This document shows positions 9,380 to 22,200 of a stretch of DNA of 64,000 bases, piece after piece. This DNA comes from Acanthosepion pharaonis (taxonomy: Eukaryota; Mollusca; Cephalopoda; Sepiida; Sepiidae). The notes beneath the pieces were generated by a model. That model worked only from the letters and a program-made list of their open reading frames with translations, was not told the origin of the DNA and searched no databases. The position numbers and the translations under genes are program-made. Numbering within the stretch: position 1 is the first letter of the stretch; every line of letters begins with the position of its first letter. The DNA is taken from the NCBI GenBank assembly GCA_903632075.3, contig CAHIKZ030005440.1:638501-702500 (forward strand). Direction: 5' to 3'.

Positions 9380-10105
9380 CCAGAAGTGGCAGCAATATTC
9401 AAAGAAAGGACGTATAGTAGACTTATAAATAAAATGTCCGGCGGTGGGAAAGTGAATGACACCAAGATGCTAGCTCAGGACTAATAACATTGCAGATTCT
9501 TCCTTGGATTTTATCAAGAATCTTTAAATATATATCAGAAGCAGCAGACTATATGTAGCTATATATAAGGACAATGGTAGCCTTATAAATAAAAAGGTAC
9601 AGCGGTGTGAAAGTGACTTTAGCTGAGATGTCAGGTCAGGACTAATGAGGACAGATTCTTCCTTGGATTTTATCAAGAATCTTTAAATATATATCAGAAG
9701 CAGCAGACTATATGTGGCAGCTATATTCAAAGTAAGGACGAATGGTAGCCTTATAAATAAAAGGTACGGCGGTGTGAAAGTGACTTTAGCTGAGATGTCA
9801 GGTCAGGACCAATAACATTGCAGATTCTTCTTTGGATTTTATCAAGAATCTTTAAATATATAGCAGAAACATCAGACCAATGTGGCAGCTATATTCTGAG
9901 GATGAATGGCAATTTATAAATAAAAATACAGCGGTGTGAAAGGACTGAAAGATGTCAGGTCAGGACTAATAACATTGCAGATTCTTCCTTAGGTTTTATC
10001 AAGAATCTTTAAATATATATCAGAAAGCAAATATATGAATATATATTCAAAGTAAGGATGAATGGAAACTTATAAATAAAAAGTACGGCAGAAATGAAAA
10101 GCATG
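9380..10105 (-). repeat. Inverted tandem LINE-fragment repeat, ~162 bp x ~5
   Basis: The same LINE segment as at 8236-8935 but on the minus strand. Each copy shows 'cttataaataaaaggtac', 'ggtgtgaaagtga', 'gatgtcaggtcagga', 'attttatcaagaatctttaa' and 'agctatattcaaagtaagga'. Copy starts lie near 9421, 9583, 9749, 9914 and 10,070. Later copies accumulate deletions toward the 156-bp satellite. Confidence 0.85.
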
Positions 10106-10184
10106 AAATCAGCAGTAACAGTTACAGCACCAATCAGCAGCCAGGTCAAGGTTTGCTCCAAGATTCATGACTTGAATAGTCCCT

Positions 10185-10246
10185 GCAAGGGATAACAACT
10201 TAGTGGGATAAAACGTTGGTTCATGAATTTGGTGAGAGAGAGATGG
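10185..10246 (+). mobile_element. SINE head at left edge of satellite
   Basis: 'aacttagtggg' resembles polymerase III box A. It is followed by 'ataaaacgttggttcatgaa', which matches 'attaaaacgttagtttgtca' at the left edge of the second array (34,375). The stand-alone element at 39,200 has the related 'atagcttagtggattcgtga' followed by box B 'gagttcaatc'. I read this as the 5' head of the SINE whose middle part became the satellite. Confidence 0.6.
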
Positions 10247-13200
10247 TGGGTCCTGGACAGGACAGGAGTACTTGGACACAGAGGGAACGGGCAGTAGAAC
10301 GAGAACAGTCTAACACCGTAGATGAAATAAAGGCAGTGTGTACATGAATTAAGTGTAAACAGAACAAGCAATAAATGAGAAGTAATAGAAAAAAAGAACA
10401 AGACGAGATATCCCGAGACATGGGCAGTGGAACGAGAAGAGTCTAAAACCGTAGATTAAAAAAAGTTCAGTTCAATCTCTGGAGAGGGCAGTGTGTATAT
10501 GGATTCAGTGGAAACAGAGAAAGGAATAATTGAGCAGTACTAAAAACAAAAACTAGACGAGATATCCCTAGACATGAGCAGTGGAACGAGAACAGTCTAA
10601 CCCTGTAGATTAAATAAAGGGTTCAGTTCAATCCCTGGACAGGGCAGTGTGTACATGAATTCAATGGAAACATGGAAAATATTAACAGAGCTGTACTAAA
10701 AATAAGAACTAGACAAGATATTCCTAGACATGTCAGTGGAATGAGAACAGTCTAACCCAGTAGATTAAATAAAAGGTTCAGTTCAATCCATGGACATGGC
10801 AGTGTGTATATGGATTCAGTGGAAACAGGGTGGCTAATTAACTGAACAGTACTAAAAATAAGAACTAGATGAGATATCCCTAGACATGGGGGGTGAAACG
10901 AGAACAGTCTAACCCTGTAGATTAAAAAGGTTTCAGTTCAATCCCTGGACAGGGCATTTGTACATTTTCAGTGGACACAGGGCAAACGAGCTGCAGTGTA
11001 TAAAAATAAGAACTAGACGAAGATATCACTAGACATATGCAGTGGAATGAGAACAGTCTAACCCGTAGATTAAATAAAGTGGTGAGTTCAATGCCTGGAC
11101 AGGGGCAGTGTGTACATGGATTCAGTGGAAACAGGGCAAGCATTATGTTGAGCAGTACTAAAAATAAGAACTAGACGAGATATTTTAGACATGGGCAGTG
11201 GAAATGAACAGTCTAACACCGTAGAATTAAATAAAGTGTTCAGTTCAATCCTTTGACATGGCAGTGTGTACATGGATTCAGTGGAAACAGGGCAAGCATT
11301 AATTGAGCATTACTAAAAATAAGAACTAGACGAGATATCACTAGACATATGCAGTGGAATGAACAGTCTAACCCAATAGATTAAGTAAAGTGTTGAGTTC
11401 AATGCCTGGACAGGGCTTGTGTGTACATGGATTCAGTGGAAACAGGGCAAGCATTTGACACTCAGCAGTACTAAAAATAAGAACTAGACGAGATATCCCC
11501 TAGACATGGGCAGTGGAAGAGAACAGTCTAACCCTGTAGATTAAGTAAAGTGTTGAGTTCAATCCCTTTGTGTACATGGATTCAGTGGGAACAGCCAAGC
11601 ATTAACTAACTGAAGTACTAAAATTTGACCCTAAACGAGATATCCCTAGACATAGGCAGCGGACCGAGAACAGTCTAACCCCGTAGATTAAGTAAAGTGT
11701 TCAGTTCAATCCCTGGACAGGGCAGTGTGTACATGAATTCAATGGAAACATGGCAAATATTAACAGAGCTGTACTAAAAATAAGAACTAGACAAGATATC
11801 CCTAGACATGTCAGTGGAATGAGAACAGTCTAACCCAGTAGATTAAATAAAAGGTTCAGTTCAATCCATGGACATGGCAGTGTGTATATGGATTCAGTGG
11901 AAACAGGGTAAGCATTAACTGAACAGTACTAAAAATAAGAACTAGATGAGATATCCCTAGACATGGGGAGTGAAACGAGAACAGTCTAACCCTGTAGATT
12001 AAAAAAAGGTTTCAGTTCAATCCCTGGACAGGGCAGTGTGTACATGGATTCAGTGGAAACAGGGCAAGCATTAACTGCACAGTACTAAAAATAAGAACTA
12101 GACGAGATATCACTAGACATATGCAGTGGAATGAGAACAGTCTAACCCCGTAGATTAAGTAAAGTGTTGAGTTCAATGCCTGGACAGGGCAGTGTGTACA
12201 TGGATTCAGTGGAAACAGGGCAAGCATTAACTGAGCAGTACTAAAAATAAGAACTAGACGAGATATCCCTAGACATGGGCAGCGGAACGAGAACAGTCTC
12301 GTAGATTAAGTAAAATGTTGAGTTCAATCCTGGACAAGTGTGTATATGGATTCAGTGGAAACAGACCAGCATTAACTGAGCAGTACTAAAAATAAGAACT
12401 AGACGAGATATCCCTAGACATGGGCAGTGGAATGAGAGGAACAGTCTAACCCCGTAGATTAAATAAAGTGTTCAGTTCAATCCTTTGACATGGCAGTGTG
12501 TACATGGATTCAGTGGAAACAGGGCAAGCGACATTAATTGCAGTACTAAAAAATAAGAACTAGACGAGATATCCCCTAGACATGAGCAGTGGAAAGAGAA
12601 CAGTACCGTAGATTAAATAAAGTGCGAGTTCAATCCTTTGACATGGCTAGTGTGTACATGGATTCAGTGGAAACAGGGCAAGCATTAATTGAGCAGTACT
12701 AAAAATAAGAACTAGACGAGATATCCCTAGACATGGGCAGTGGAACGAGAACAGTCTAACCCTGTAGATTAAAAAAAGGTTTCAGTTCAATCCCTGGACA
12801 GGGCAGTGTGTACATGGATTCAGTGGAAACAGGGCAAGCATTAACCGAGCAGTACTAAAAATAAGAACTAGACGAGATATCACTAGACATGGGCAGTGGA
12901 ACGAAAACAGTCTAACCCCGTAGATAAAATAAAGTGTTGAGTTCAATCCCTGGACAGGGCAGTGTGTATATGGATTCAGTGGAAACAGGGCAAGCATTAA
13001 CTGAGCAGTACTAAAAATAAGAACTAGACGAGATATCCCTAGACATGGGCAGTGGAATGAGAACAGTCTAACCCCGTAGATTAAATAAAATGTTGAGTTC
13101 AATCCCTGGACATGGCAGTGTGTATATGGATTCAGTGGAAACAGAAGCGATTAACTGAGCAGTACTAAAAATAAGAACTAGACGAGATATCCCTAGACAT

Positions 13201-16200
13201 GGGCAGTGGAATGCGAACAGTCTAACCCCGTAGATTAAGTAAAATGTTGAGTTCAATCCCTGGACATGGCAGTGTGTATATGGATTCAGTGGAAACAGGG
13301 CAAGCATTAACAGAGCAGTACTAAAATAAGAACTAGACGAGATATCCCTAGACATGGGCAGTGGAATGAGAACAGTCTAAAACCGTAGATTAAATAAAGT
13401 GTTCAGTTCAATCCTTTGACATGGCAGTGTGTACATGGATTCAGTGGAAACAGGGCAAGCATTAATTGAGCAGTACTAAAAATAAGAACTAGACGAGATA
13501 TCCCTAGACATGGGCAGTGGAACGAGAACAGTCTAACCCCGTAGATTAAGTAAAATGTTGATTTCAATCCCTGGACATGGCAGTGTGTATATGGATTCAG
13601 TGGAAACAGGGCAAGCATTAACTGAGCAGTACTGAAAATAAGAACTAGACGAGATATCCCTAGACATGGGCAGTGGAATGAGAACAGTCTAACACCGTAG
13701 ATTAAGTAAAATGTTGAGTTCAATCCCTGGACATGGCAGTGTGTATATGGATTCAGTGGAAACAGGGCAAGCATTAACTGAGCAGTACTAAAAATAAGAA
13801 CTAGACGAGATATCCCTAGACATGGGCAGTGGAACGAGAACAGTCTAACCCTGTAGATTAAGTAAAGTGTTGAGTTCAATCCCTGGACAGGGCAGTGTGT
13901 ACATGGATTCAGTGGAAACAGGGCAAGCATTAACTGCGCAGTACTAAAAATTTGACCTAAACGAGATATCCCTAGACATGGGCAGCGGACCGAGAACAGT
14001 CTAACCCCGTAGATTAAGTAAAGTGTTGAGTTCAATCCCTGGACATGGCAGTGTGTATATGGATTCAGTGGAAACAGGGCAAGCATTAACTGAGCAGTAC
14101 TAAAAATAAGAACTAGACGAGATATCCCTAGACATGGGCAGTGGAATGAGAACAGTCTAAACCCGTAGATTAAATAAAGTGTTCAGTTCAATCCTTTGAC
14201 ATGGCAGTGTGTACATGGATTCAGTGGAAACAGGGCAAGCATTAATTGAGCAGTACTAAAAATAAGAACTAGACGAGATATCCCTAGACATGGGCAGTGG
14301 AAAGAGAACAGTCTAACACCGTAGATTAAATAAAGTGTTCAGTTCAATCCTTTGACATGGCAGTGTGTACATGGATTCAGTGGAAACAGGGCAAGCATTA
14401 ATTGAGCAGTACTAAAAATAAGAACTAGACGAGATATCACTAGACATATGCAGTGGAATGAGAACAGTCTAACCCCTTAGATTAAGTAAAGTGTTGAGTT
14501 CAATGCCTGGACAGGGCAGTGTGTACATGGATTCAGGGGAAACAGGGCAAGTATTAACTGAGCAGTACTAGAAATAAGAACTAGACGAGATATCCCTAGA
14601 CATGGGCAGTGGAACGAGAACAGTCTAACCCTGTAGATTAAGTAAAGTGTGGAGTTCAATCCCTGGACATGGCAGTGTGTACATGGATTCAGTGGGAACA
14701 GGGCAAGCATTAACTGCACAGTACTAAAAATAAGACCTAAACGAGATATCCCTAGACATGGGCAGCGGACCGAGAGAACAGTCTAACCCCGTAGATTAAG
14801 TAAAGTGTTGAGTTCAATCCCTGGACATGGCAGTGTGTAATGGATCCAAGTGGAAACAGGGCAAGCATTTAACTGAGCAGTACTAAAAATAAGAACTAGA
14901 CGAGATATCCCTAGACATGGGCAGTGGAATGAGAACAGTCTAACCCCGTAAATTAAATAAAGTGTTAAATACAATCCTTTGACATGGTTATTGTGTACAT
15001 GGATTCAGTGGAAACAGGGCAAGCATTAATTGAGCAGTACTAAAAATAAGAACTAGACGAGATATCCTAGACATGGACAGTAAAAATAGAAAGTAAATTA
15101 GATTAAATAAAGTGTTCAGTTCAATTCTTTGACATGGCAGTGTGTACATGGATTCAGTGGAAACAGGGCAAGCATTAACTGAGCAGTACTAAAAATAAGA
15201 ACTAGACGAGATATCCCTAGACATAGGCAGTGGAATGAGAACCGTCTAACCCTGTAGATTAAATAAAGTGTTCAGTTCAATCCGTGCACATGGCAGTGTG
15301 TACATGGATTCAGTGGATACAGGGCAAGCATTAACTGCGCAGTACTAAAAATTTGAACTAAACGAGATATCCTAGACATGGGCAGCGTAACGAGAGAACA
15401 GTCTAACCGTAGATTAAAAAAAGGGTTGTGTTCAATCCATGGACATGGCTTTGTGTGTATATGGATTCAGTGGAAACAGGGGATTCATTAACTGAGCAGT
15501 ACTAAAAATAAGAACTAGACGAGATATCCCTAGACATGGGCAGTGGAATGAGAACAGTCTAACCCCGTAGATTAGGTAAAGTGTTGAGATCCATGCCTGG
15601 ACAGGGCAGTGTGTACATGCATTCAGTGGAAACAGGGCAAGCATTAACTGAGCAGTACTAAAAATAAGAATTAAACGAGATATCCCTAGACGTGTAGAGC
15701 GGAACGAGAGAACAGTCAACCCCGTAGATTAAATAAAGTGTTGAGTTCAATGTCTGGACAGGGCAGTGTGTTACATGGATTCAGTGGAAACAGGGCAAGC
15801 ATTAACTGAGCAGAACAAAAAATAAGAACTAGACGAGATATCCCTAGACATGGGCAGTGGAATGAGAACATTCTAACCCCGTAGATTAAGTAAAGTATTG
15901 AGTTCAATCCCTGGACAGGGGCATTAACTGCAGTACTAAAATTTGACCTAAAACGAGATATCCCTAGACATGGGCAGCGGAACGAGAACAGTCTAACCCT
16001 GTAGATTAAGTAAAGTGTTCAGTTAATCCCTGACAGGGGCGGTGTGTATGGATTCTGGAAACAGGGCAAAAATTGAGCAGTAACTAGACGAGATATCCCT
16101 AGACATGGGCAGCGGAACGAGAACAGTCTAACCCCGTAGATTAAATAAATTGTTGAGTTCAATCCCTGGATTGCTGGCATTGTGTATATGGATTCAAGTG

Positions 16201-19200
16201 GAAACAGGCCAAAGCATTAACTGGGCAGTACTAAAAATAAGAACTAGACGAGATATCCCTAGACATGGGCAGTGGAACGAGAACAGTCTAACCTGTAGAT
16301 TAAATAAAGTGTTCAGTTCAATCCCTGGACAGGGCAGTGTGTACATGGATTCAGTGGAAACAGGGCAAGGATTAATTGAGCAGTACTAAAAATAAGAACT
16401 AGACGAGATATCCCTAGACATGGGCAGTGGAACGAGAACAGTCTAAACCGTAGATTAAATAAAGTGAGTTCAATCCCCTGGACGTGGCAGTGTGTACATG
16501 GATTCAGTGGAAACAGGGCAAGCATTAACTGAGCAGTACAAAAATAAGAACTAGACGAGATATCCCTAGACATGGGCAGTGGAATGAGAACAGTCTAACC
16601 CCGTAGATTAAATAAAGTGTTCAGTTCAATCCCTGGACAGGGCAGTGTGTACATGGATTCAGTGGAAAAAGCATTAATTGAGCAGTACTAAAAATAAGAA
16701 CTAGACGAGATATCCCTAGACATGGGCAGTGGAACGAGAACAGTCTAACCCTGTAGATTAAATAAAGGGTTCAGGTCAATCCCTGGACAGGGCAGTGTGT
16801 ACATGGATTCAGTGGAAACAGGGCAAGCATTAACTGAGCAGTACTAAAAATAAGAACTAGACGAGATATCCCTAGACATAGGCAGTGGAATGAGAACAGT
16901 GTAACCCCGTAGATTAAATAAAGGGTTCAGTTCAATCCCTGGACAGGGCAGTGTGTACATGGATTCAGTGGAAACAGGGCAAGCATTAACAACTGAGCAG
17001 TACTAAAAATAAGAACTAGACGAGATATCCCTAGACATGGGCAGTTAACGAGAACAGTCTAACCCTGTAGATTAAATAAAGGGTTCAGTTCAATCCATGG
17101 ACAGGGCAGTGTGTACATGGATTCAGTGGAAACAGGGCAAGCATTAACTGAGCAGTACTAAAAATAAGAACTAGACGAGATATCCCTAGACATGGGCAGT
17201 GGAATGAGAACAGTCGTAGATTAAATAAAGGGTTGAGTCAATCCCTGGACAAGTGTTGAGAACCTGGACAGGGCGTAGATTAAATAAAGGATTAAATAAA
17301 GTGGGTTCAGCAGTGTGTACATGGATTCCTAAATAACTTGAGCAGTACTAAAAAAAGAATTAAACGAGATATCCTAGACGTTGCGGAACGAGAACAGTCC
17401 CCGTAGATTAATAAAGGGTTCAGTTCTGGACAGGGCAGTGTGTACATGGATTCAGTGGAAACAGGGCAAGCATTAACTGAGCAGTACAAAAATAAGAACT
17501 AGACGAGATATCCCTAGACATGGGCAGTGGAACGAGAACAGTCTAACCCCGTAGATTAAATAAAGTGTTCAGTTCAATCCCTGGACATGGCAGTGTGTAC
17601 ATGGATTCAGTGGAAACAGGGCAAGCATTAATTGAGCAGTACTAAAAATTTGACCTAAACGAGATATACCTAGACATGGGCAGCGGAACGAGAACAGTCT
17701 AACCCTGTAGATTAAGTAAAGTGTTAAGTTCAATCCCTGGACAGGGCAGTGTGTATATGGATACAGGGCAAGCATTAACTGAGCAGTACTATAAATAAGA
17801 ACTAGACGAGATATCCCTAGACATGGGCAGTGGAATGAGAACAGTCTAACCCCGTAGATTAAATAAAGTGTTGAGTTCAATCCCTGGACAGGGCAGTGTG
17901 TATATGGATTCAGTGGAAACAGGCCAAGCATTAATTGGGCAGTACTAAAAAATAAGAACTAGACGAGATATCCCTAGACATGGGCAGTGGAACGAGAACA
18001 GTCTAACCCCGTATATTAAATAAAGTGTTCAGTTCAATCCCTGGACAGGGCAGTGTGTACATGGATTCAGTGGAAACAGGGCAAGCATTAACTGAGCAGT
18101 ACTAAAAATAAGAACTAGACGAGATATCCCTAGACATGGGCAGTGGAACGAGAACAGTCTAACCCCGTAGATTAAATAAAGGGTAGAGTTCAATCCCTGG
18201 ACAGGGCAGTGTGTACATGGATTCAGTGGAAACAGGGCAAGCATTAACTGAGCAGTACTAAAAATAAGAACTAGACGAGATATCCCTAGACATGGGCAGT
18301 GGAATGAGAACAGTCTAACCCCGTAGATTAAATAAAGGGTTCAGTTCAATCCCTGGACAGGGCAGTGTGTACATGGATTCAGTGGAAACAGGGCAAGCAT
18401 TTACTGAGCAGTAATAAAAATAAGAACTAGACGAGATATCCCTAGACATAGGCAGTGGAACGAGAACAGTCTAACCCCGTAGATTAAATAAAGGATTGAG
18501 TTCAATCCCTGGACAGGACAGTGTGTACATGGATTCAGTGGAAACAGGGCAAGCATTAACTGAGCAGTACTAAAAATAAGAACTAGACGAGATATCCCTA
18601 GACATAGGCAGTGGAATGAGAACAGTCTAACCCCGTAGATTAAATAAAGGGTTCAGTTCAATCCCTGGACAGGGCAGTGTGTACATGGATTCAGTGGAAA
18701 CAGGGCAAGCATTAACTGAGCAGTACTAAAAATAAGAACTAGACGAGATATCCCTAGACATGGGCAGTGGAATGAGAACAGTCTAACCCCGTAGATTAAA
18801 TAAAGGGTTCAGTTCAATCCCTGGACAGGGCAGTGTGTACATGGATTCAGTGGAAACAGGGCAAGCATTAACTGAGCAGTACTAAAAATAAGAACTAGAC
18901 GAGATATCCCTAGACATAGGCAGTGGAATGAGAACAGTCTAACCCCGTAGATTAAATAAAGGGTTCAGGTCAATCCCTGGACAGGGCAGTGTGTACATGG
19001 ATTCAGTGGAAACAGGGCAAGCATTAACTGAGCAGTACTAAAAATAAGAACTAGACGAGATATCCCTAGACATGGGCAGTTAAACGAGAACAGTCTAACC
19101 CTGTAGATTAAATAAAGGGTTCAGGTCAATCCCTGGACAGGGCAGTGTGTACATGGATTCAGTGGAAACAGGGCAAGCATTAACTGAGCAGTACTAAAAA

Positions 19201-22200
19201 TAAGAACTAGACTAGACACGAGAATAACCCTAACCCTGTAGATTAAATGGGTTCAATCCAGTTAAACGATGGAACAGTCTAACCCTGACATGGCAGTGTG
19301 CAGTACTAAAAAATTGAAATAAAGGGTTCAGGTCAAGTCTAACCCTGTGGATTAAATAAAGTGTTGTGTTCAATCCCATGGACAGGGCAGTGTGATTATA
19401 GATTCAGTGGAAACAGGGCAAGCATTAACTGAGCAGTACTAAAAATAAGAACTAGACGAGATATCCCTAGACATGGGCAGTGGAACGAGAACAGTCTAAC
19501 CCTGTAGATTAAATAAAGTGTTCAGGTCAATCCCTGGACAGGGCAGTGTGTACATGGATTCAGTGGAAACAGGGCAAGCATTAACTGAGCAGTACTAAAA
19601 ATAAGAACTAGACGAGATATCCCTAGACATGGGCAGTTAAACGAGAACAGTCTAACCCTGTAGATTAAATAAAGGTTCAGTTCAATGTCTGGACAAGTGT
19701 CCATGGACAGTGGAAACAGGGCAAGCATTAACTGAGCAGTACAAAAAATAAGAACTAGACGAGATATCCCTAGTGGAAATGAGGGCAAGCATATTGAGTT
19801 CAATCCCTGGACACTGTGTTGTACAGTAATAGGCAAATTAAGAACTAGAACTAAACGAGATATCCCTAGACATGGGCAGTGGAACGAGAACAGTCTAACC
19901 CTGTAGATTAAATAAAGGGTTCAGTTCAATCCCTGGACAGGGCAGTGTGTACATGGATTCAGTGGAAACAGGGCAAGCATTAACTGAGCAGTACTAAAAA
20001 TAAGAACTAGACGAGATATCCCTAGACATGGGCAGCGGAACGAGAACAGTCTAACCCTGTAGATTAAATAAAGGGTTGAGTTCAATCCCTGGACAGGGCA
20101 TTGTGTACATGGATTCAGTGGAAACAGGGCAAGCATTAACTGAGCAGTACTAAAAATAAGAACTAGACGAGATATCCCTAGACATGGGCAGTTAAACGAG
20201 AACAGTCTAACCCTGTAGATTAAATAAAGGGTTCAGGTCAATCCCTGGACAGGGCAGTGTGTACATGGATTCAGTGGAAACAGGGCAAGCATTAACTGAG
20301 CAGTACTAAAAATAAGAACTAGACGAGATATCCCTAGACATGGGCAGTGGAACGAGAACAGTCTAACACCGTAGATTAAATAAAGTGTTGAGTTCAATCC
20401 CTGGACGTGGCAGTGTGTATATGGATTCAGTGGAAACAGGGCAAGCATTAACTGAGCAGTACTAAAAATAAGAACTAGACGAGATATCCCTAGACATGGG
20501 CAGTGGAATGAGAACAGTCTAACCCCGTAGATTAAATAAAGGGTTCAGTTCAATCCCTGGACAGGGCAGTGTGTACATGGATTCAGTGGAAACAGGGCAA
20601 GCATTAACTGAGCAGTACTAAAAATAAGAACTAGACGAGATATCCCTAGACATGGGCAGTGGAACGAGAACAGTCTAACACCGTAGATTAAATAAAGTGT
20701 TGAGTTCAATCCCTGGACAGGGCAGTGGTGTGTGAGCAGTACTAAAAATACATGGATTCAGTGGAAACAGGGATTAAATAAAGCATTAACTGAGCAGTAC
20801 TAAAAATAATAAGAACTAGACGAGATATCCCTAGACATGGGCAGTGGAACGAGAACAGTCTAACCCGTAGATTAAATAAAGGGTTCAGTTCAATCCCTGG
20901 ACAGGGCAGTGTGTACATGGATTCAGTGGAAACAGGGCAAGCATTAACTGAGCAGTACTAAAAATAAGAACTAGACGAGATATCCCTAGACATGGGCAGT
21001 GCGGAAGAGAACAGTCTAACCCTGTAGATTAAATAAAGGGTTCAGGTCAATCCCTGGACAGGGCAGTGTGTACATGGATTCAGTGGAAACAGGGCAAGCA
21101 TTAACTGAGCAGTACTAAAAATAAGAACTAGACGAGATATCCCTAGACATGGGCAGTGGAATGAGAAACAGTCTAACCCTGTAGATTAAATAAAGGGTTC
21201 AGTTCAATCCCTGGACAGGGCAGTGTGTACATGGATTCAGTGGAAACAGGGCAAGCATTAACTGAGCAGTACTAAAAATAAGAACTAGACGAGATATCCC
21301 TAGACATGGGCAGTTAAACGAGAACAGTCTAACCCTGTAGATTAAATAAAGGGTTCAGTTCAATCCCTGGACAGGGCAGTGTGTACATGGATTCAGTGGA
21401 AACAAGGCAAGCATTAACTGAGCAGTACTAAAAATAAGAACTAGACGAGATATCCCTAGACATGGGCAGTGGAACGAGAACAGTCTAACCCTGTAGATTA
21501 AATAAAGGGTTCAGGTCAATCCCTGGACAGGACAGTGTGTACATGGATTCAGTGGAAACAGGGCAACATTAACTGAGCAGTACTAAAAATAAGAACTAGA
21601 CGAGATATCCCTAGACATGGGCAGGGAACAGTCTAACCCCGTAGATTAAATAAAGGGTTCAGTTCAATCCCTGGACAGGGAGTGTGTACATGGATTCAGT
21701 GGAAACAGGGCAAGCATTAACTGAGCAGATTAAAAAACTAGACGAGATATCCCTAGACATGGGCAACTCCCTGGACTGGACAGGGCAGTGTGTACATGGA
21801 TTCAGTGGAGGGCAAGCATTAACTGAGCAGTACTAAAAATAAGAACTAGACGAGATATCCCTAGACATGGGCAGTGGAACGAGAACAGTCTAACCCCTGT
21901 AGATTAAATAAAGGGTTCAGTTCAATCCCTGGACAGGGCAGTGTGTACATGGATTCAGTGGAAACAGGGCAAGCATTAACTGAGCAGTACTAAAAAATAA
22001 GAACTAGACGAGATATCCCTAGACATGGGCAGTGGAACGAGAACAGTCTAACCCTGTAGATTAAATAAAGGGTTCAGTTCAATCCCTGGACAGGGCAGTG
22101 TGTACATGGATTCAGTGGAAACAGGGATTAAATAAAGCATTAACTGAGCAGTACTAAAAATAAGAACTAGACGAGATATCCCTAGACATGGGCAGTGGAA

